Source of the DNA: Plantago major
Lineage: Eukaryota; Streptophyta; Magnoliopsida; Lamiales; Plantaginaceae
DNA length: 64,000 nt
NCBI GenBank assembly: GCA_026545765.1
Contig: CM048839.1
Span: 92,718,914 to 92,782,913, forward strand
Direction of reading: 5' to 3'
The notes below the pieces were generated by a model. That model worked only from the letters and a program-made list of their open reading frames with translations. It had not been told where the DNA came from and did no database searches. How positions within the stretch are numbered: the first letter of the stretch is position 1; every line of letters begins with the position of its first letter. The position numbers and the translations under genes were made by a program. Positions 32,151-43,872 of this stretch are shown in pieces.

Positions 32151-34319
32151 GAGACGGTCTGCCTCTCTCCTTTTGACGACTTTTCGGATCTACACAGTCG
32201 CTAGTTTAGTCTTCCAGCTCGTGTGATCGGGTGCCCTGCGAACTTCAATCTTCATCAGTTTGTGCGGAACTCCAGACTGAGGATTGAGTCTCTAGAGGCA
32301 GCCGCGGCAAGAGGAGGTACTGGAACATCCGGGAGTCGAAGCCGTAGTGAACAATCATAGGTTTGGGGGAACGCTTCGCCGAAGTCTGGGGTATACCCCC
32401 GTGGATCTTTTGTATAACCTTGAACATCTTTATTTCATTTATTTTGCCATCCGGAAGGGTGTTGAACAATTTGTATCTCTATTTGTAACTATGAATTCCG
32501 TATCTATGTTTGATCCGTACTTGCTTTCGCTTGTTGATCTTTTGCTTATCCGCACTTTGTTATTGTTTTGTGCTCATAATGCTTTATGCTTCGAGAATCA
32601 ACCAAGTATTCACCAAGTAGTAACAACTTGCAAATTTTTTCGAGTATTTCCGACTCGGCCCTTATGAAAACAGGGTATAGTGTCGGACTATCACTTTTTT
32701 TTCCAGAAGTGTAAAAACCCTTGTGTTGTACTTGGGTCGCACTCTTAGGCAGAAGCAAAGTAGTGTTTCGTGAGCTCATCAAGTATTTGATATAGTAGCT
32801 GGTACGGATCGGTCGTTGTCTATAGATCGATTCGGGTCGATGAAACGTAGACTAGAACAATTCCACTTGGACTTATATGCTTTCGCTTATAAGTAGAAAA
32901 TCCAAATCAGACTGTCGTTACGCAGCTGTCTTGCTCTGATTCGTTGTGAGATAAAGTTCTCGTGGTTTCAATTCTAATAGATGTCCGGATCGAACCGAAT
33001 TTTAATGGTAGGTTGGGCCTAAAGACAATCGGCTCCTTCTTGCTGGGTCGAGTAATTTGGCCCAGTTAGGGCCCAAGCCCACTGATGACTGTTCCTATTC
33101 GCCACGTGCTGATACGTGATTGGTCTGAATTATCTATAAATAAACACAATCGTACACTCATCAACGTCACTGTCTATCTCATTCTTTTTCCAATTTTAGC
33201 AAAGATTCAAGTTCGTCTGGAAGAGACGTCCGAGGTATCATACTCGGTGACTTACTATGTCTGTCCGAAGGTGATCCGGGAGCTTAAGAGCTTCGGATTG
33301 TGCTGCTCATCTTTCGGATCCCCTTTTGGATAGACAAAGTAGGCGAATCCGGAGGATCTTGGGTTGGCGTGAATTATTGTTGGACACCCAAATTACTGCT
33401 TTGGAGCAAGCGTAACATCCGCGCCAAATACTGTAGGGGTGAGCTTAGTAATTGAGCTGACTGTTTCCAGTCTTTGTTCCGGTGTCACCCATGCATCCTG
33501 GGGAACTCTTCAACAGTCATCTAGCCCATAATATCCAAATGACGATTCCTTATTGTTAAAATGGTGCAGGTTTCTTGATTCTTCCGTCCCAGTCATGTGG
33601 ACCCATTTGTAGGAGCTATTTTTTGCTGGTTATACTTAATTGGGTGTGGATGACTGGGATCGTGGCTTCAAGAATCAATCTTTCTGGGTCTGAGGGCGGG
33701 GCCCCTAGGTTTCAATCGGAGATTATTTAAGTCTTTGGCTCCTTCGTCCCGGCCACGTGTGCCCATTTATAGAAGTTAATACTCCTGGGCTCTGCTAAAT
33801 GGGCACAGGTGGCTGGGATCGTGGTTCCGAAGTTCTTCAGTCCGTGTCGTGCACTTGTCTCATTCACCTGCGGATGCTCTTGTTTGTTCTCGGTCCCTTC
33901 ATCCCGGTCACGTGGTGCCATTGACTTGAGTGGCTTATGATCCGACTCGTGAATGGTGCTTAGTGATGGGGGTTGATGTTCCGAGGATTCTTTGTGTATT
34001 GATGGTTTCATCAATATTCAGATTAAGGCTGTTTCCCAATGGTTTCTATGATCCCACCGCCTCTATTACATGGCGGTCGTTTACTAGAGTAGGCGTAACG
34101 CCGGAATCGTAAGTGACCTCAGGTAACGGAAGTTGTTGCCTCATGGACCCTGACTTGGAAGTCCGAATATGAATGTTGACGATTCATTGGAATCACATTG
34201 TTGGAGTCTCGGCCGATGTATCCAGACCCCTTTAATGGTCCGGTGATCTGATATTCCAGATGTATAATTTTATGTGATACTCATGTTTTACCTTTGTGGT
34301 GCATGTAAATGAGTATTTG
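32151..34319. mobile_element. TatG non-coding region downstream of the antisense ORF
   Basis: I see no gene. A plus-strand TATA-like CTATAAATAAAC (about 33134-33145) lies downstream of CCACGTG (about 33102). Two imperfect foldbacks occupy 33574-33825. The sequence ends at the CopE insertion site (TSD CTCAG, 34320-34324) and resumes at 47738. Confidence 0.55.
33574..33825. repeat. Two related foldbacks with G-box-like cores
   Basis: The first foldback (33574-33679) pairs GTCCCAGTCATGTGGACCC with GGGTGTGGATGACTGGGAT. The second (33741-33824) pairs CGTCCCGGCCACGTGTGCCC with its inverted partner GGGCACAGGTGGCTGGGATC. A half copy follows at about 33896-33930. Confidence 0.8.
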
Positions 34320-34324
34320 CTCAG

Positions 34325-34430
34325 TGAAAGTTCACTGTTAAGTACAGAATTACTTCAACAGTTAACTTAACACCTCTCTCGGTGCAGAAAGGATATTATT
34401 GGAATATTGCCTGTCTTCACTAACCCTAAC
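34325..34430 (+). mobile_element. CopE 5' LTR, left part
   Basis: The first 106 bases of the LTR, matching 46979-47084. It is cut by AthD with CTAAC duplicated (34426-34430 and 40575-40579). Confidence 0.93.
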
Positions 34431-35626
34431 TGATGAGCTCAAAATTAATACTTGTAAAATAACACAAGTAGTAAAGCGGTTGTCGTAGTACAACAATGCT
34501 TAAACCACAGGGTCGTTCTCTCAAGGAATTAATTAAGCTAGTTCTAAGGTGTAGGCTCAAGGTGTGAGTTGTAAACAGATAATGTGGGTAAGGTTGATAC
34601 TTCAAAACCCTACAACAAATTACAATTACAAGACAAGGTAATACCTAGATCATGCAATTTCTACAATTAAAACGAAGTAAGCTGATCTTTCAAAAGTGCT
34701 GACGCGATATAGCTAATGGTACACTGCCCACGAATGCAACACTTTGCTATTGCAAAATCGAACTAGATACAGATTATAAGAACGTATGAGTTACGGAAAA
34801 AATATTGTCACTAGCTATGCCCTCATCCGGATATATACTAATTAGAGGTAAAGACTGATGCAAGTTCACAACGATCAAGCATGCGTTCAACGATTAGATA
34901 TCAATATGTCACAATACAAGTTATTAACAGCAACCACCTAACTCGTACTATCGAATACCTGGGCGCCTATCGGTCTCTGCGATCGTCAGAAAGATCAATA
35001 ATGCTTCTTCGAATTAAAAGAGAGATTGAAATCTCTAAATGTATACAATGCTTGGAATTGAAAATATGAAAGTAGAAGTAATGAAGATATATCCTAATGA
35101 CTGACACAAGTGGTCTATTTATAAGACCAAGGAAGAAGAAACTAGAAATCATGGGAAAAACTGCCAGAAAAACGTGGGTTGATTCTGTCAAACAGAGCTC
35201 ACCGCGGTGAGGCTCTTTGGGGAATCCTCCTCACCGCGGTCTGGACTTCCTTCCTTGTTTTCTGCTTCGTTGTACTGCGGTGAGCCTGTTTGGATGTGGG
35301 GCTCACCGCGGTGAGCCTTGTCTCCGGGAACTCCTCCATTTTTCCCATTTTCTCCACTTTTCTCTCCCTTTACCAACCTCCATGTCACCTCTCTTGGAGT
35401 AGTGGCCCACTAACTTGGCCTAGTGGTGCTTCTAGAAGGTTTTGAAGTCTTCTTTGCACTTTAGTCCTCCATTTCCTTGCCAATGACGCTAAGACACCTA
35501 AAAATGCACAAAAACACACAAAAAACCCAAACGTGACACGGAACAAAAAACACTAAATAAAGGCTAAAAGACGCAACAAAATACGGAAAAAGGCACTAAA
35601 TGAGTCGTTAAAATATCGACTCATCA
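34431..35626 (-). mobile_element. 3' LTR of AthD (1196 bp)
   Basis: Minus-strand start TGATGAGTCG at 35626. A TATA box (TTATAAATAG) is at about 35116-35125. GC-rich palindromes CTCACCGCGGTGAG lie at 35198-35211 and 35302-35315, with a half site near 35230. Compared with the 5' LTR it has about 36 extra bases around 35275-35310, which carry one palindrome. Confidence 0.92.
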
Positions 35627-37717
35627 AACTCCCCAAACCGAACCTTTGCTCGTCCTCGAGCAAACAACTCTAAAACCTAGAAAAAGAAAAAACACATAGA
35701 CACGACGAAACACAGAAGAGTTCAATCGACAAGCTATCGGAACAAGTATTGCCAGAGATGAGCCCTTATTCTGATGTAAACTTCTATCCCCTCTAACTTT
35801 GACAAGTAGCTTTGCAAAGATCATAATCTTCCGTTTCACAAGTAAATAAAACTTAATCCTATCCTAGTAATCCCTCACAAAGGAAGATAATGGTGCAACT
35901 CTCAAGTCTCTCATCTGGAAGTGTCTAGTAAAGAAGGGTATTCGCTCAAGACTTAGCTTACGATGGTGACAACAAACGTCACAAGCTGCCACTAATATTA
36001 CATGCTTTTGCACTCAAATCAAACGAGTCAGAAAGGAATTTTTAGGAAAGGGGTCGAAATCAAATACAAGGAAATAAAATTAGCTGTCGTTCTCGTGCTT
36101 TGCTCTTTTTTTTTTTTTTTTTTTTTCTTTTTTTTCTTGTGCTTTGCTCTTTTTTTTCTATTTTCTATTTTTTCATTTTTTTTTCTATCTCAATGTTGCA
36201 AGTGTATCCCAATAGGTTGCCTAAGATCCGTACTTTTGTACGTGTCGGTTTGGTATACACCCCATCAACCCTCACAACATACGAGCACCGCCCATGCGCT
36301 GGTTTATAGGTAGTATTTGGCATGCATTTTGGAAACAAAACCATCAAATCTCACAGCATACGCACAATCAGCCCCGCATTCGTTTATAGGTAGTATTTGG
36401 AAATGCCCAACACGATCTTAGACTATCACAAGTGATCCTGGAATACACCTCGAGATTTTTTTTCTATTTTTTTCTTGTTTTAAGAACGGCAGCATAGCAA
36501 TACAAAACAATTTCGAAATCGGCCATAGCTCAAGTATAGAAAGTAGTGAGCCTGAGTATGCAGTTGACAAGAATCCTCCTCCCCAAACCTGTTCCTTGGA
36601 ACAAGTTCGAGTATCGAGACAACTAGTCGAAAATGTCGTTCGTCATACTCGTTTTCAAAAAGAGTGCACATGTATGTGAAGTGGCGCAAGTTAAAAAACC
36701 TTGATCATCCTACTAGAATCACACATTTGCCGGTACAAGATTTTTTTCATCGTCTTTAAGGCTTCTCACCGGCTTTTTGAATACTAAAACAGGAAGACTT
36801 TTTATTTACAAGTGAAACGAACTAAAGTGATTTTCGAAAATTCCTTAGCACTCAATCAGAGACCATCTAAGATCACATCAGTAAAATGGCTTAACTAAGG
36901 CAATAGATAACCAGACTTGTCAAAAGAAATCAAGACTCGACACAAAAAAAATTGAAATAGGCCAAAACTTAGGCCAAAAGACTCGATTCAACTGCAATCA
37001 CACAAAGGTGGCTAACATACAACCCCACATAATCGCAAAAATGAAAAAGAAAAGAAAAAACACATATATACAATATATACAAGGCAGCAAATAATCCGAG
37101 GCATGTAAGCATATGATATAACTTCCCTCCCCAAACCTATTCGATAGCTAGGCCCTAGCATAAGGAATAAATAAAAAGGAGAAAGTTCAGAGTTACCGTC
37201 CGTAGTATGCCTCGGTCGGCATGATCACTAAGAGGAAGGCGGACCATGGGGTCCGGGAGATGGGCCTCCTCTTTGTTGCTGCCAGTCATCCGTCTGAGCT
37301 TTGCGCATTCGCGCTAGGTGCTCAGTCGCCTTTTTGAATGTCCGAGTTTTCAAAAGTGAGGATAAAAACGTCTGTCTTCATCTTTACTACTCGGGGGCTT
37401 ACTCCGGTTAGGCTTGGGAGAAGGATCGCAGTCCAAGCAGAATTGAACAGTGTTCCGTTCTACTTAGACCGTGGTGAGGTCTTCCTTCCCCTAAACTTAC
37501 CGTGTAGGGCCCTTAAAATTTTTAGCTTTTTCATAATAATAATGTAATGAAAATATATTTTAATTAAATTAAGAAGCTACCCTACGAAAGCAATAAATTG
37601 TTCGAAATGCAATGCGGGAAATTAAACGTGAGGTTACCTAAATGCATTCTATGTCCTACGTGCAAAGCGGTAAATCATGCTTTGGTTATAGTCGTTAGCG
37701 TCGACTCTTCCACAGCT
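35627..37717 (-). mobile_element. AthD non-coding region between gag and 3' LTR
   Basis: It begins with the polypurine tract (minus CGGTTTGGGGAGTT, 35627-35640). Long T runs (36105-36190) give spurious Phe-rich frames. The conserved block shared with AthB and AthC is here: GTTTGGTATACACCCCATC (about 36248), a duplicated ATAGGTAGTATTTGG (about 36305 and 36395), hairpin TGTTCCTTGGAACA (36590-36603) and CCGGTACAAGATTTTTTTC (about 36731). I see no gene. Confidence 0.75.
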
Positions 37718-39081
37718 TCACTCCCTAGCGTCGTCGATGGCCTGGGCTTTCTCCGTAGTGCTTGGGAACTTTCCTTGTTCCCGTCTCTGCGACCTCACCA
37801 TCAGTTCTCCGACCATGTTCTCGATCCTCCTTGTTGAATTCTCTAGGACCTCGAACCGCTTATCATTCCTCTCCTGGATTTGGCTCGACTGTTTGTAGAA
37901 GCGATCGGAGTTCTCCATGATCATCTTGATCCTGCCGGCAAGATCGTCCCTGGGTGGTCTTCCCTGGCTGGCAGCTTCAATGGGCGCCTCGTTCTGTGGC
38001 GCAGGTGGAACATAGTTCTCATAGTTATTGTTTGAGTAATTCAACATCCTACGGTCCCCGTATTCCATTGGCTTCCTATACAGCGCGAACCCTGGGCGCC
38101 TCACTCCTTGCCTATCGACCCAATGCACTTCCTCCGTGAGGTTCGGGTTCATCTCCCGAGGTTGTGGAAACCTGCATACGTTAGCACCATGCCCGGAGTT
38201 ATAGCACACTCCACATTGTTCGTTGGATTGCCGGGTTGGTGCAACAACGGTCACAGCCATCTTGACCTGTTGCATCTCTTCTAGCATGCGGTTGAAGTCT
38301 GGAGCCCCAACCTCTCCAGCGGCCTTGGCTTCGCCTTTTCCTTTTTCTCGGCCCCTTACACCCTTGTGTTGAGAAGCTTCTGCCAATTTTTCGATGGCAG
38401 CTTCTATCTCCTCTACTGTGCTTTGCATTATCGAGCCACCCAAACTCATGTCCACAAGCATCTGTGTTGTTACGTCAAGCCCTTCATAGAAGCTCTGACA
38501 CAACGTCATCGCGTCAAACCGGTGGTGTGGACATTGGGCCAGCAGGTACTTGAATCGCTCTCGGGACTCATATATGCTCTCGTCATATCGCTGTTGAAAG
38601 TGGGCGATTTGACTCCTTAGGTTCGAGGTCTTCGAATAAGGAAAGTACTTTCCCATGAAGACCTTGTAAACATCCTCCAGGTCCTCAGAGAGTTCTCCGG
38701 AAGTTGCAAGAGCCACATCTTCGCAAGATCCTGCAAGCACATTGGGAACAACTTCTTACGAACGTCACCGTCCGTAACTCCGGAGTTCCCACCTATCGGA
38801 ATCCTCCCCACTAACGCCTCGAATTCCTTCAAGAATTTCATCACATCTTCGTATGCATGCCCGTATAACTTGGGCATGTCGTGGAAGTGATGGTTCTTGA
38901 TCTCCAGGTTCCTTGCTGCTGTTGAAAGCTCGATCGGAGATCCAGACACTTGCACCGCGGGCTGCATGTACTCCCCAAACTCCTGCCTAGGCGCATTCGC
39001 AGTTTCAAGGGCGTTTGCAATTGCGGTCGTCACCGTTCTTGCCGGTATGCTGTTGTTGGTACTTGTGCCTTCTTCCGACAT
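37718..39081 (-). pseudogene. AthD gag, one frameshift
   Basis: Athila-type gag. The ATG at 39081 opens MSEEGTSTNN. The N-terminal region holds HHFHDMPKLYG, DVMKFLKEFEALVGRIP and KKLFPMCLQDLAKMWLLQLP. A shift near 38690-38730 moves the protein into the next frame, which continues KVFMGKYFPYSKTSNLRSQIAHFQQ, ESIYESRERFKYLLAQCPHH and FYEGLDVTTQ. A CCHC zinc knuckle CGVCYNSGHGANVC (about 38210-38170) and an acidic C-terminal part follow, ending at the stop at 37718. The same domain order is expected in AthC, but no protease follows. Apart from the one shift the gene is well kept. Confidence 0.88.
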
Positions 39082-39386
39082 GGTAACTTTCGTTAGGTTC
39101 CTTCTTCTTTCCCGAATTTCCCTCTCTAGGTCATTGTTTCATTCAGTCAATGGAGATTTCAACGAACATCTCCCTTGCATAAACCTGAAATGAAACAAAT
39201 AACTTAACTCAAAAAGCAGTACCTGTTCTTATGAGTTCTATTAGATGCCTCAAATTGAAACGACCTGATGAAACTATTTTTTATTTTTTTGAAATTTTCA
39301 GATTTTTTATTTGGCTTTTGAATAAGACAAAAATAAAATACACAACTACACACTGATCCTACTTATTGAAGAACGTAGGAATCAAT

Positions 39387-39404
39387 TCCCCGGCAGCGGC
39401 GCCA
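39387..39404 (-). promoter_or_regulatory. Primer binding site of AthD
   Basis: Minus-strand TGGCGCCGCTGCCGGGGA, five bases after the LTR; the same tRNA-Asp-type site as AthC. Confidence 0.9.
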
Positions 39405-39409
39405 AATTT

Positions 39410-40574
39410 TGATGCGCTCAAAATTAATACTTGTAAAATAACACAAGTAGTAAAGCGGTTATCGTAGTACAACAATGCTTAAACCACAGGGTCGTTCTCT
39501 CGAGGAATTGATTAAGCTAGATCTAAGGTGTAGGCTCAAGGTGTGATTTGTAAACAGATAGTGTGGGTAAGGTTGATACTTCAAAACCCTATAACAAATT
39601 ACAATTACAAGAAAAGGTAATACCTAGATCATGCAATTTCTACAATTAAAACGAAGTAAGTTGATCTTTCAAAAGTGCTGACGTGATATAGCTAATGGTA
39701 CACTGCCCGCGAATGCAACACTTTGCTATTGCAAAATCGAACCAGATACAGATTATAAGTACGTATGAGTTACGGCAAAAAGCTTTTCACTAGCTATGCC
39801 CTCATCCAGATATATACTAATTAGAGGTAAAGACTGATGCAAGTTCACAACGATCAAGCATGTGTTCAACGATCAGATATCAATATGTCACAATACAAGT
39901 TATTAACAGCAACTGCATAACTCGTACTATTGAATACCTGGGCGCCTATTGGTCCCTGCGATTGTCAGAAAGATCAATAATGCTTTTTCGAATTAAAAGA
40001 GAGATTGAAATCTCTAAGTGTTTACAATGCTTGGAATTGAAAATATGAAAGTAGAAGTAATGAAGATATATCCTAATGACTGATACAAGTGGTCTATTTA
40101 TAAGGCCAAGGAAGAAGAAACTAGAAATCATGGGAAAAACTACCAGAAAAACGTGGGTTGATTCTATCAAACAGAGCTCACCGCGGTGAGGCTCTTTGGG
40201 GAATCCTCCTCACCGCAGTCTGGACTTCCTGCCTTGTTTTCTGCTTCGTTGTACCACGGTGAGCCTTGTCTCCAGGAACTCCTCCATTTTTCGCATTTTC
40301 TCCACTTTTCTCTCCCTTTTCCAACCTCCATGTTACCTCTCTTGGAGTAGTGGCCCACTAACTTGGCCTAGTGGTGCTTCTAGAAGGTTTTGAAGTCTTC
40401 TTTGCACTTTGGTCCTCCATTTCCTTGCCAATGACGCTAAGAATCCTAAAAATCCACAAAAATACACAAAAAACCCAAACGTGACACGGAACAAAAAACA
40501 CTAAATAAAGGCTAAAAGACGCAATAAAATACGGAAAAAGGCACTAAATGAGTCGTTAAAATATCAACTCATCA
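39410..40574 (-). mobile_element. 5' LTR of AthD (1165 bp)
   Basis: It pairs with 34431-35626, with few substitutions and one deletion of about 36 bases. TATA box (TTATAAATAG) at about 40095-40104. TSD copy CTAAC at 40575-40579. Confidence 0.92.
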
Positions 40575-41234
40575 CTAACCTAGTTCAAACAGTTGTGTTC
40601 TATTTTGTATACAGATCGAAGAATATTCAGGGCTTTGAAAAGTTTGGAAAGAAGAAAGGAAGAAGATGTGCAAGGAGTATTTAAGGAAAGAAGATCAAGA
40701 AGATTCTGGAAAGCAAGATATTGAAGATATGATAAGCATGGAAAGGAATCAACAAGATCTGACCTTGGTGATATGCACACGGTTATAAATATAACACCAA
40801 GGGCAGATTCAAGAGTAATCAAGCAAAGAGACGAACACACTCATATTTACTCTTGTCTAGTTTGCTAGACTTTGTAGCTATCAGTTGGATAGAGAGAGTA
40901 TCTCGATCATCTAGGCTTATCTAGATCTGTAGCTATTGAATAGGTAGCACTATTCTACTTTGTTTAGTCTTTGATGTTCAAGGATTCACATAGTGAAGAC
41001 TTGAACATTGTTTCTATAAATTCACTTATCATTTTTAGTGGATATTTGCCTCAGGCTCGGTTGGTATTTCTACATACCAGCTTAAAGAAAAACATCTCTG
41101 TTCTTACTTTAATATTCCGCTGTGTATAATTTTTCTGTTTTATGTCACTGATACTTCAACTATTATATCAGCATTGGTATTAACAGTACAGTTTTCAGTA
41201 TATTAGTACAAGTCCCGATCCTTATATTCTTTCG
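40575..41234 (+). mobile_element. CopE 5' LTR, right part
   Basis: It continues the LTR after AthD (matching 47080-47737). TATA box TTATAAATATAAC at 40783-40795. The last base is G where the 3' LTR has A. Confidence 0.92.
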
Positions 41235-41236
41235 AT

Positions 41237-41250
41237 TGGCATCAAGAGCC
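41237..41250 (+). promoter_or_regulatory. Possible primer binding site of CopE
   Basis: TTGGCATCAAGAGC lies three bases after the LTR. It is close to, but not identical with, the initiator tRNA-Met site TGGTATCAGAGC; this may be decay or a different primer tRNA. Confidence 0.5.
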
Positions 41251-41290
41251 AGACACTTAATTAATAAGTGTTTTGGACTGTGTACTAACT

Positions 41291-42912
41291 ATGGAGTTTC
41301 CCAATCCAAATGCAAATAGACTACCCATTTTCCATGGCACGAAATATTTGTATTGGAAAACTGGACTAAGAACTCATATCAAATCAATTGATGTGCGTTC
41401 TTGGAAGTCTGTCTCGGATGGCTATCAGTTTGCTATGCTACCACCAGATGCTGATGGTGATGTAGTGCTGAAACCTGAAAACCAATGGGATGCAGATGAA
41501 TGGATTGAGTCTGGGTACAATGAAAAAGCTCTCAATGCTATCTTTGGCTATGTAGACTCTCATATGTTCATGCTGATCCAGAACTGTACCACTACTAAGA
41601 AAGCTTGGGAAATCTTGCAAACTCATTGTGAGGGTGACCGAAGTGTTAAGGAAAGCAAGGCTAGATTGTTGTTGAGTCAATATGAAAGCCTAAGGATGAG
41701 TGAAGATGAAAACATCACCACCTATTTTGAGAAATTGAGGACAATCTCTAATGAATGTCAACTGCTTGGAGAGCCTATCTCTAACAAGCAACTTGTCTAC
41801 AAGGCTGTGAGAACCTTGTCCTCAAAATTTGAAACTAAGCGTACTGTCCTTGAAGACACTCAACACTTAGCTACCATGGACTTCAATGCTCTTATGAACA
41901 ATCTCAAAAACTATGAGATGAGTTTGGAAGAGCACAAAGGCTCCAGGAACAAATCTATAGCATTCCTTACTACTTCTAAAGTTCATCAAAACTTGGAAGA
42001 AAATACGGAAGATAGTGTAGATATGTCTCTTGCTGCTTTCCAAAAGGATTACAAAAATCTTGTCAAAAGATTCAATAGAAGTAAACCTTTTGTTGCCTCT
42101 GAGAAACAGGTGTCAAAACCTGTTGATCTTGCAAGAACTGATCCCAAAGCTCTCGAAAAAATCCAATGTTATGAATGCAAAGGTTGGGGTCATTACAGAA
42201 TGAGTGTGCAAATACTCTGAGAAAGGCTGAAAATTCTTATCTTACTAATATGAGTGACAGTGAAGATGAGGGAGATCTGGGGAATGATTCCTCTGGATCC
42301 AATACAAAACAAGTTATGTCTCTTTTCACTGTTGTGAGTAAAAATCACCAGAGTGATACCAACAGTGAGAATAATGCTTCTCTGAATCAAACATTCTATC
42401 TAGACTATGATTGTGTGGACGATTCCAGCATCAACTATCCAACTGACAACACTATGAAATGCTTTATTAGTTCCTTTGTGTCTAGTGCAGATTTCCCTCC
42501 AGAAGAAGAATTGTCTCAGGAACAGATGATCGAACAGTTGACAAAAATGTATGAAGACTTGATAAGAAAGACCAGAGACAATAAGAAATCATTCAAGCCA
42601 CTGGAAAGAGAGAATCAACAGTTGAAAGAAACTATTGTCAACCTGGAGATTGCTCTCACCAATAAAGATACTGAAGCTGAAGTTCTTAGGACAAAGCTCT
42701 GCCATGCTGAGTCAGTCATTGCCAAATGGAACTCATGTCCTGCCAAACTAAGTGAGACGAGTGATCACGATAATAATGAAACTACGGGGTTGAAAGATCG
42801 TGAGCTACCTAGTCTTACCAACATTCCTGACAAACAGAAGGTAAACCCTGTTAACTTACTAGAGGATCCAAACTACAAAAGCAAAACTTTCAAGAAAACC
42901 TTTGTGTGTTAG
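41291..42912 (+). pseudogene. CopE gag with frameshift inside its first zinc knuckle
   Basis: Sirevirus-type gag. The ATG at 41291 gives MEFPNPNANRLPIFHGTKYLYWK. Conserved parts are KALNAIFGYVD, AWEILQTHCEGDRSVKESKARLL, EDENITTYFEKLRTI and LMNNLKNYEMSLEEH. The first CCHC knuckle begins CYECKGWGHYR, but one base is missing near 42200, so the remainder (NECANTLRKAE) is in another frame. That frame runs to 42912 and is acidic with a coiled-coil-like segment (KPLERENQQLKETIVNLEIALTNKD). At its end a second CCHC knuckle (C-stop-FCFKTGHKKPFC, 42907-42948) is cut by a TAG codon. Both knuckles are thus damaged, each by a single change. Confidence 0.88.
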
Positions 42913-43872
42913 TTTTGTTTTAAAACTGGTCATAAAAAACCTTTTTGTCACCAACTTAAAAGGGTTTTGGAAAGGGAGAAAAAGTCTTAAATTGGGCTAA
43001 ATACTGATGCAGGAAAGAAAACTAAAAGGAAAAATGCAGTAGCATCAGGATCTGAAGTTTTAGAAGATAAAGCAACTGTTGAGTCAACATCTTCTGTGAA
43101 ACCTAAAGAAACTGACAAAATGGTCTGGAAATGGAAAAATGAGTTGGTCTGTCATATGGTTGTGCTTGTTGTATCTTCTAACAATGCAGGAATGTTGAGT
43201 GGAATTGGCTTCAAAGACAAAGTAAATATCTTGGAATCCACGGTTGACAAATCTCTCAAACTTGTGTCAAAAACCTACAGAGTAAGTACTAAGTTTGATG
43301 AACATGTAACTGGATCAAACCCAAGTAAGAGATATGCTGATAACATCCTTCTTCCAAATCCTAGATCTGTAAACATCACAGCCCCTCATTTCTGTGAGGT
43401 TGGGTCTTCTATTGAGTATGTCTCCAGTAAAATAAAACTAGTTTCATGTTTTTCAAATAAAAGAAATACTACTGAGAGTATATACAGTTGGACATGTGAG
43501 TTTCATCAACATACAAGTGATGGTCTGTTTTCCTTAGATAAAAACTTGGTATCATGGTTTAGCAAAACTCAAGTCATTGCTCACATTGTTATTGTTGAAC
43601 CTAAATGTGTAATCATTGGTAGTTGTGTAACTCTTCTGCCAGGTGTGATATGTCTGATAACTGAGTTAGTTGGCAAAAGTGACCATATCATAATGCTATA
43701 TGATAACTACAATGCCATATATCTTACCTTGGGATACCATTTCAATTGCTACCCAAATGAAACACAAGTTGTGAATACCCAGCAGATTCATATCCAAACG
43801 CAACTTGGTAAGTCGTTAGGTTATGACAGAATTCTTGGTTTTCCAAAATCTCTCATTTTGTGCCGAAGTTGA
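42913..43872 (+). CDS. CopE unrecognised ORF where protease and pol would be expected
   Basis: After a few stops a frame is open from 43096 to 43872 (258 codons). Its first 35 residues (KPKETDKMVWKWKN, LVCHMV) look like the gag-protease linker of Sireviruses. The protease signature WYFDSG that should follow is missing and the later residues match no family I know. It is not reverse transcriptase or integrase: no DDE, HHCC or YVDD pattern is present. It may be decayed filler sequence captured at the pol deletion, or a novel ORF. The start codon is arbitrary. Confidence 0.4.

Larger units (their letters stand above)
34431..40574 (-). mobile_element. AthD: gag-only Athila-like element
   Basis: Complete from LTR to LTR with TSD CTAAC. 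On the minus strand: 5' LTR 40574-39410, primer site, gag 39081-37718, about 2 kb non-coding, polypurine tract, 3' LTR 35626-34431. No protease, reverse transcriptase or integrase is coded. This matches the description of terminal-repeat retrotransposons carrying only gag (TR-GAG type). Confidence 0.9.

Noticed and set aside
33085..33333. Coding gene downstream of the TATA-like site at 33134
   Set aside because: The 82-codon frame matches nothing and base use is not distinctive; promoter-like sequence alone is weak support.
36002..36347. Phe-rich open frames
   Set aside because: They come from long T runs in the non-coding region of AthD.
43096..43872. Call as protease or integrase of CopE
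   Set aside because: No DSG/DTG, HHCC or DDE pattern is seen; kept as unrecognised.
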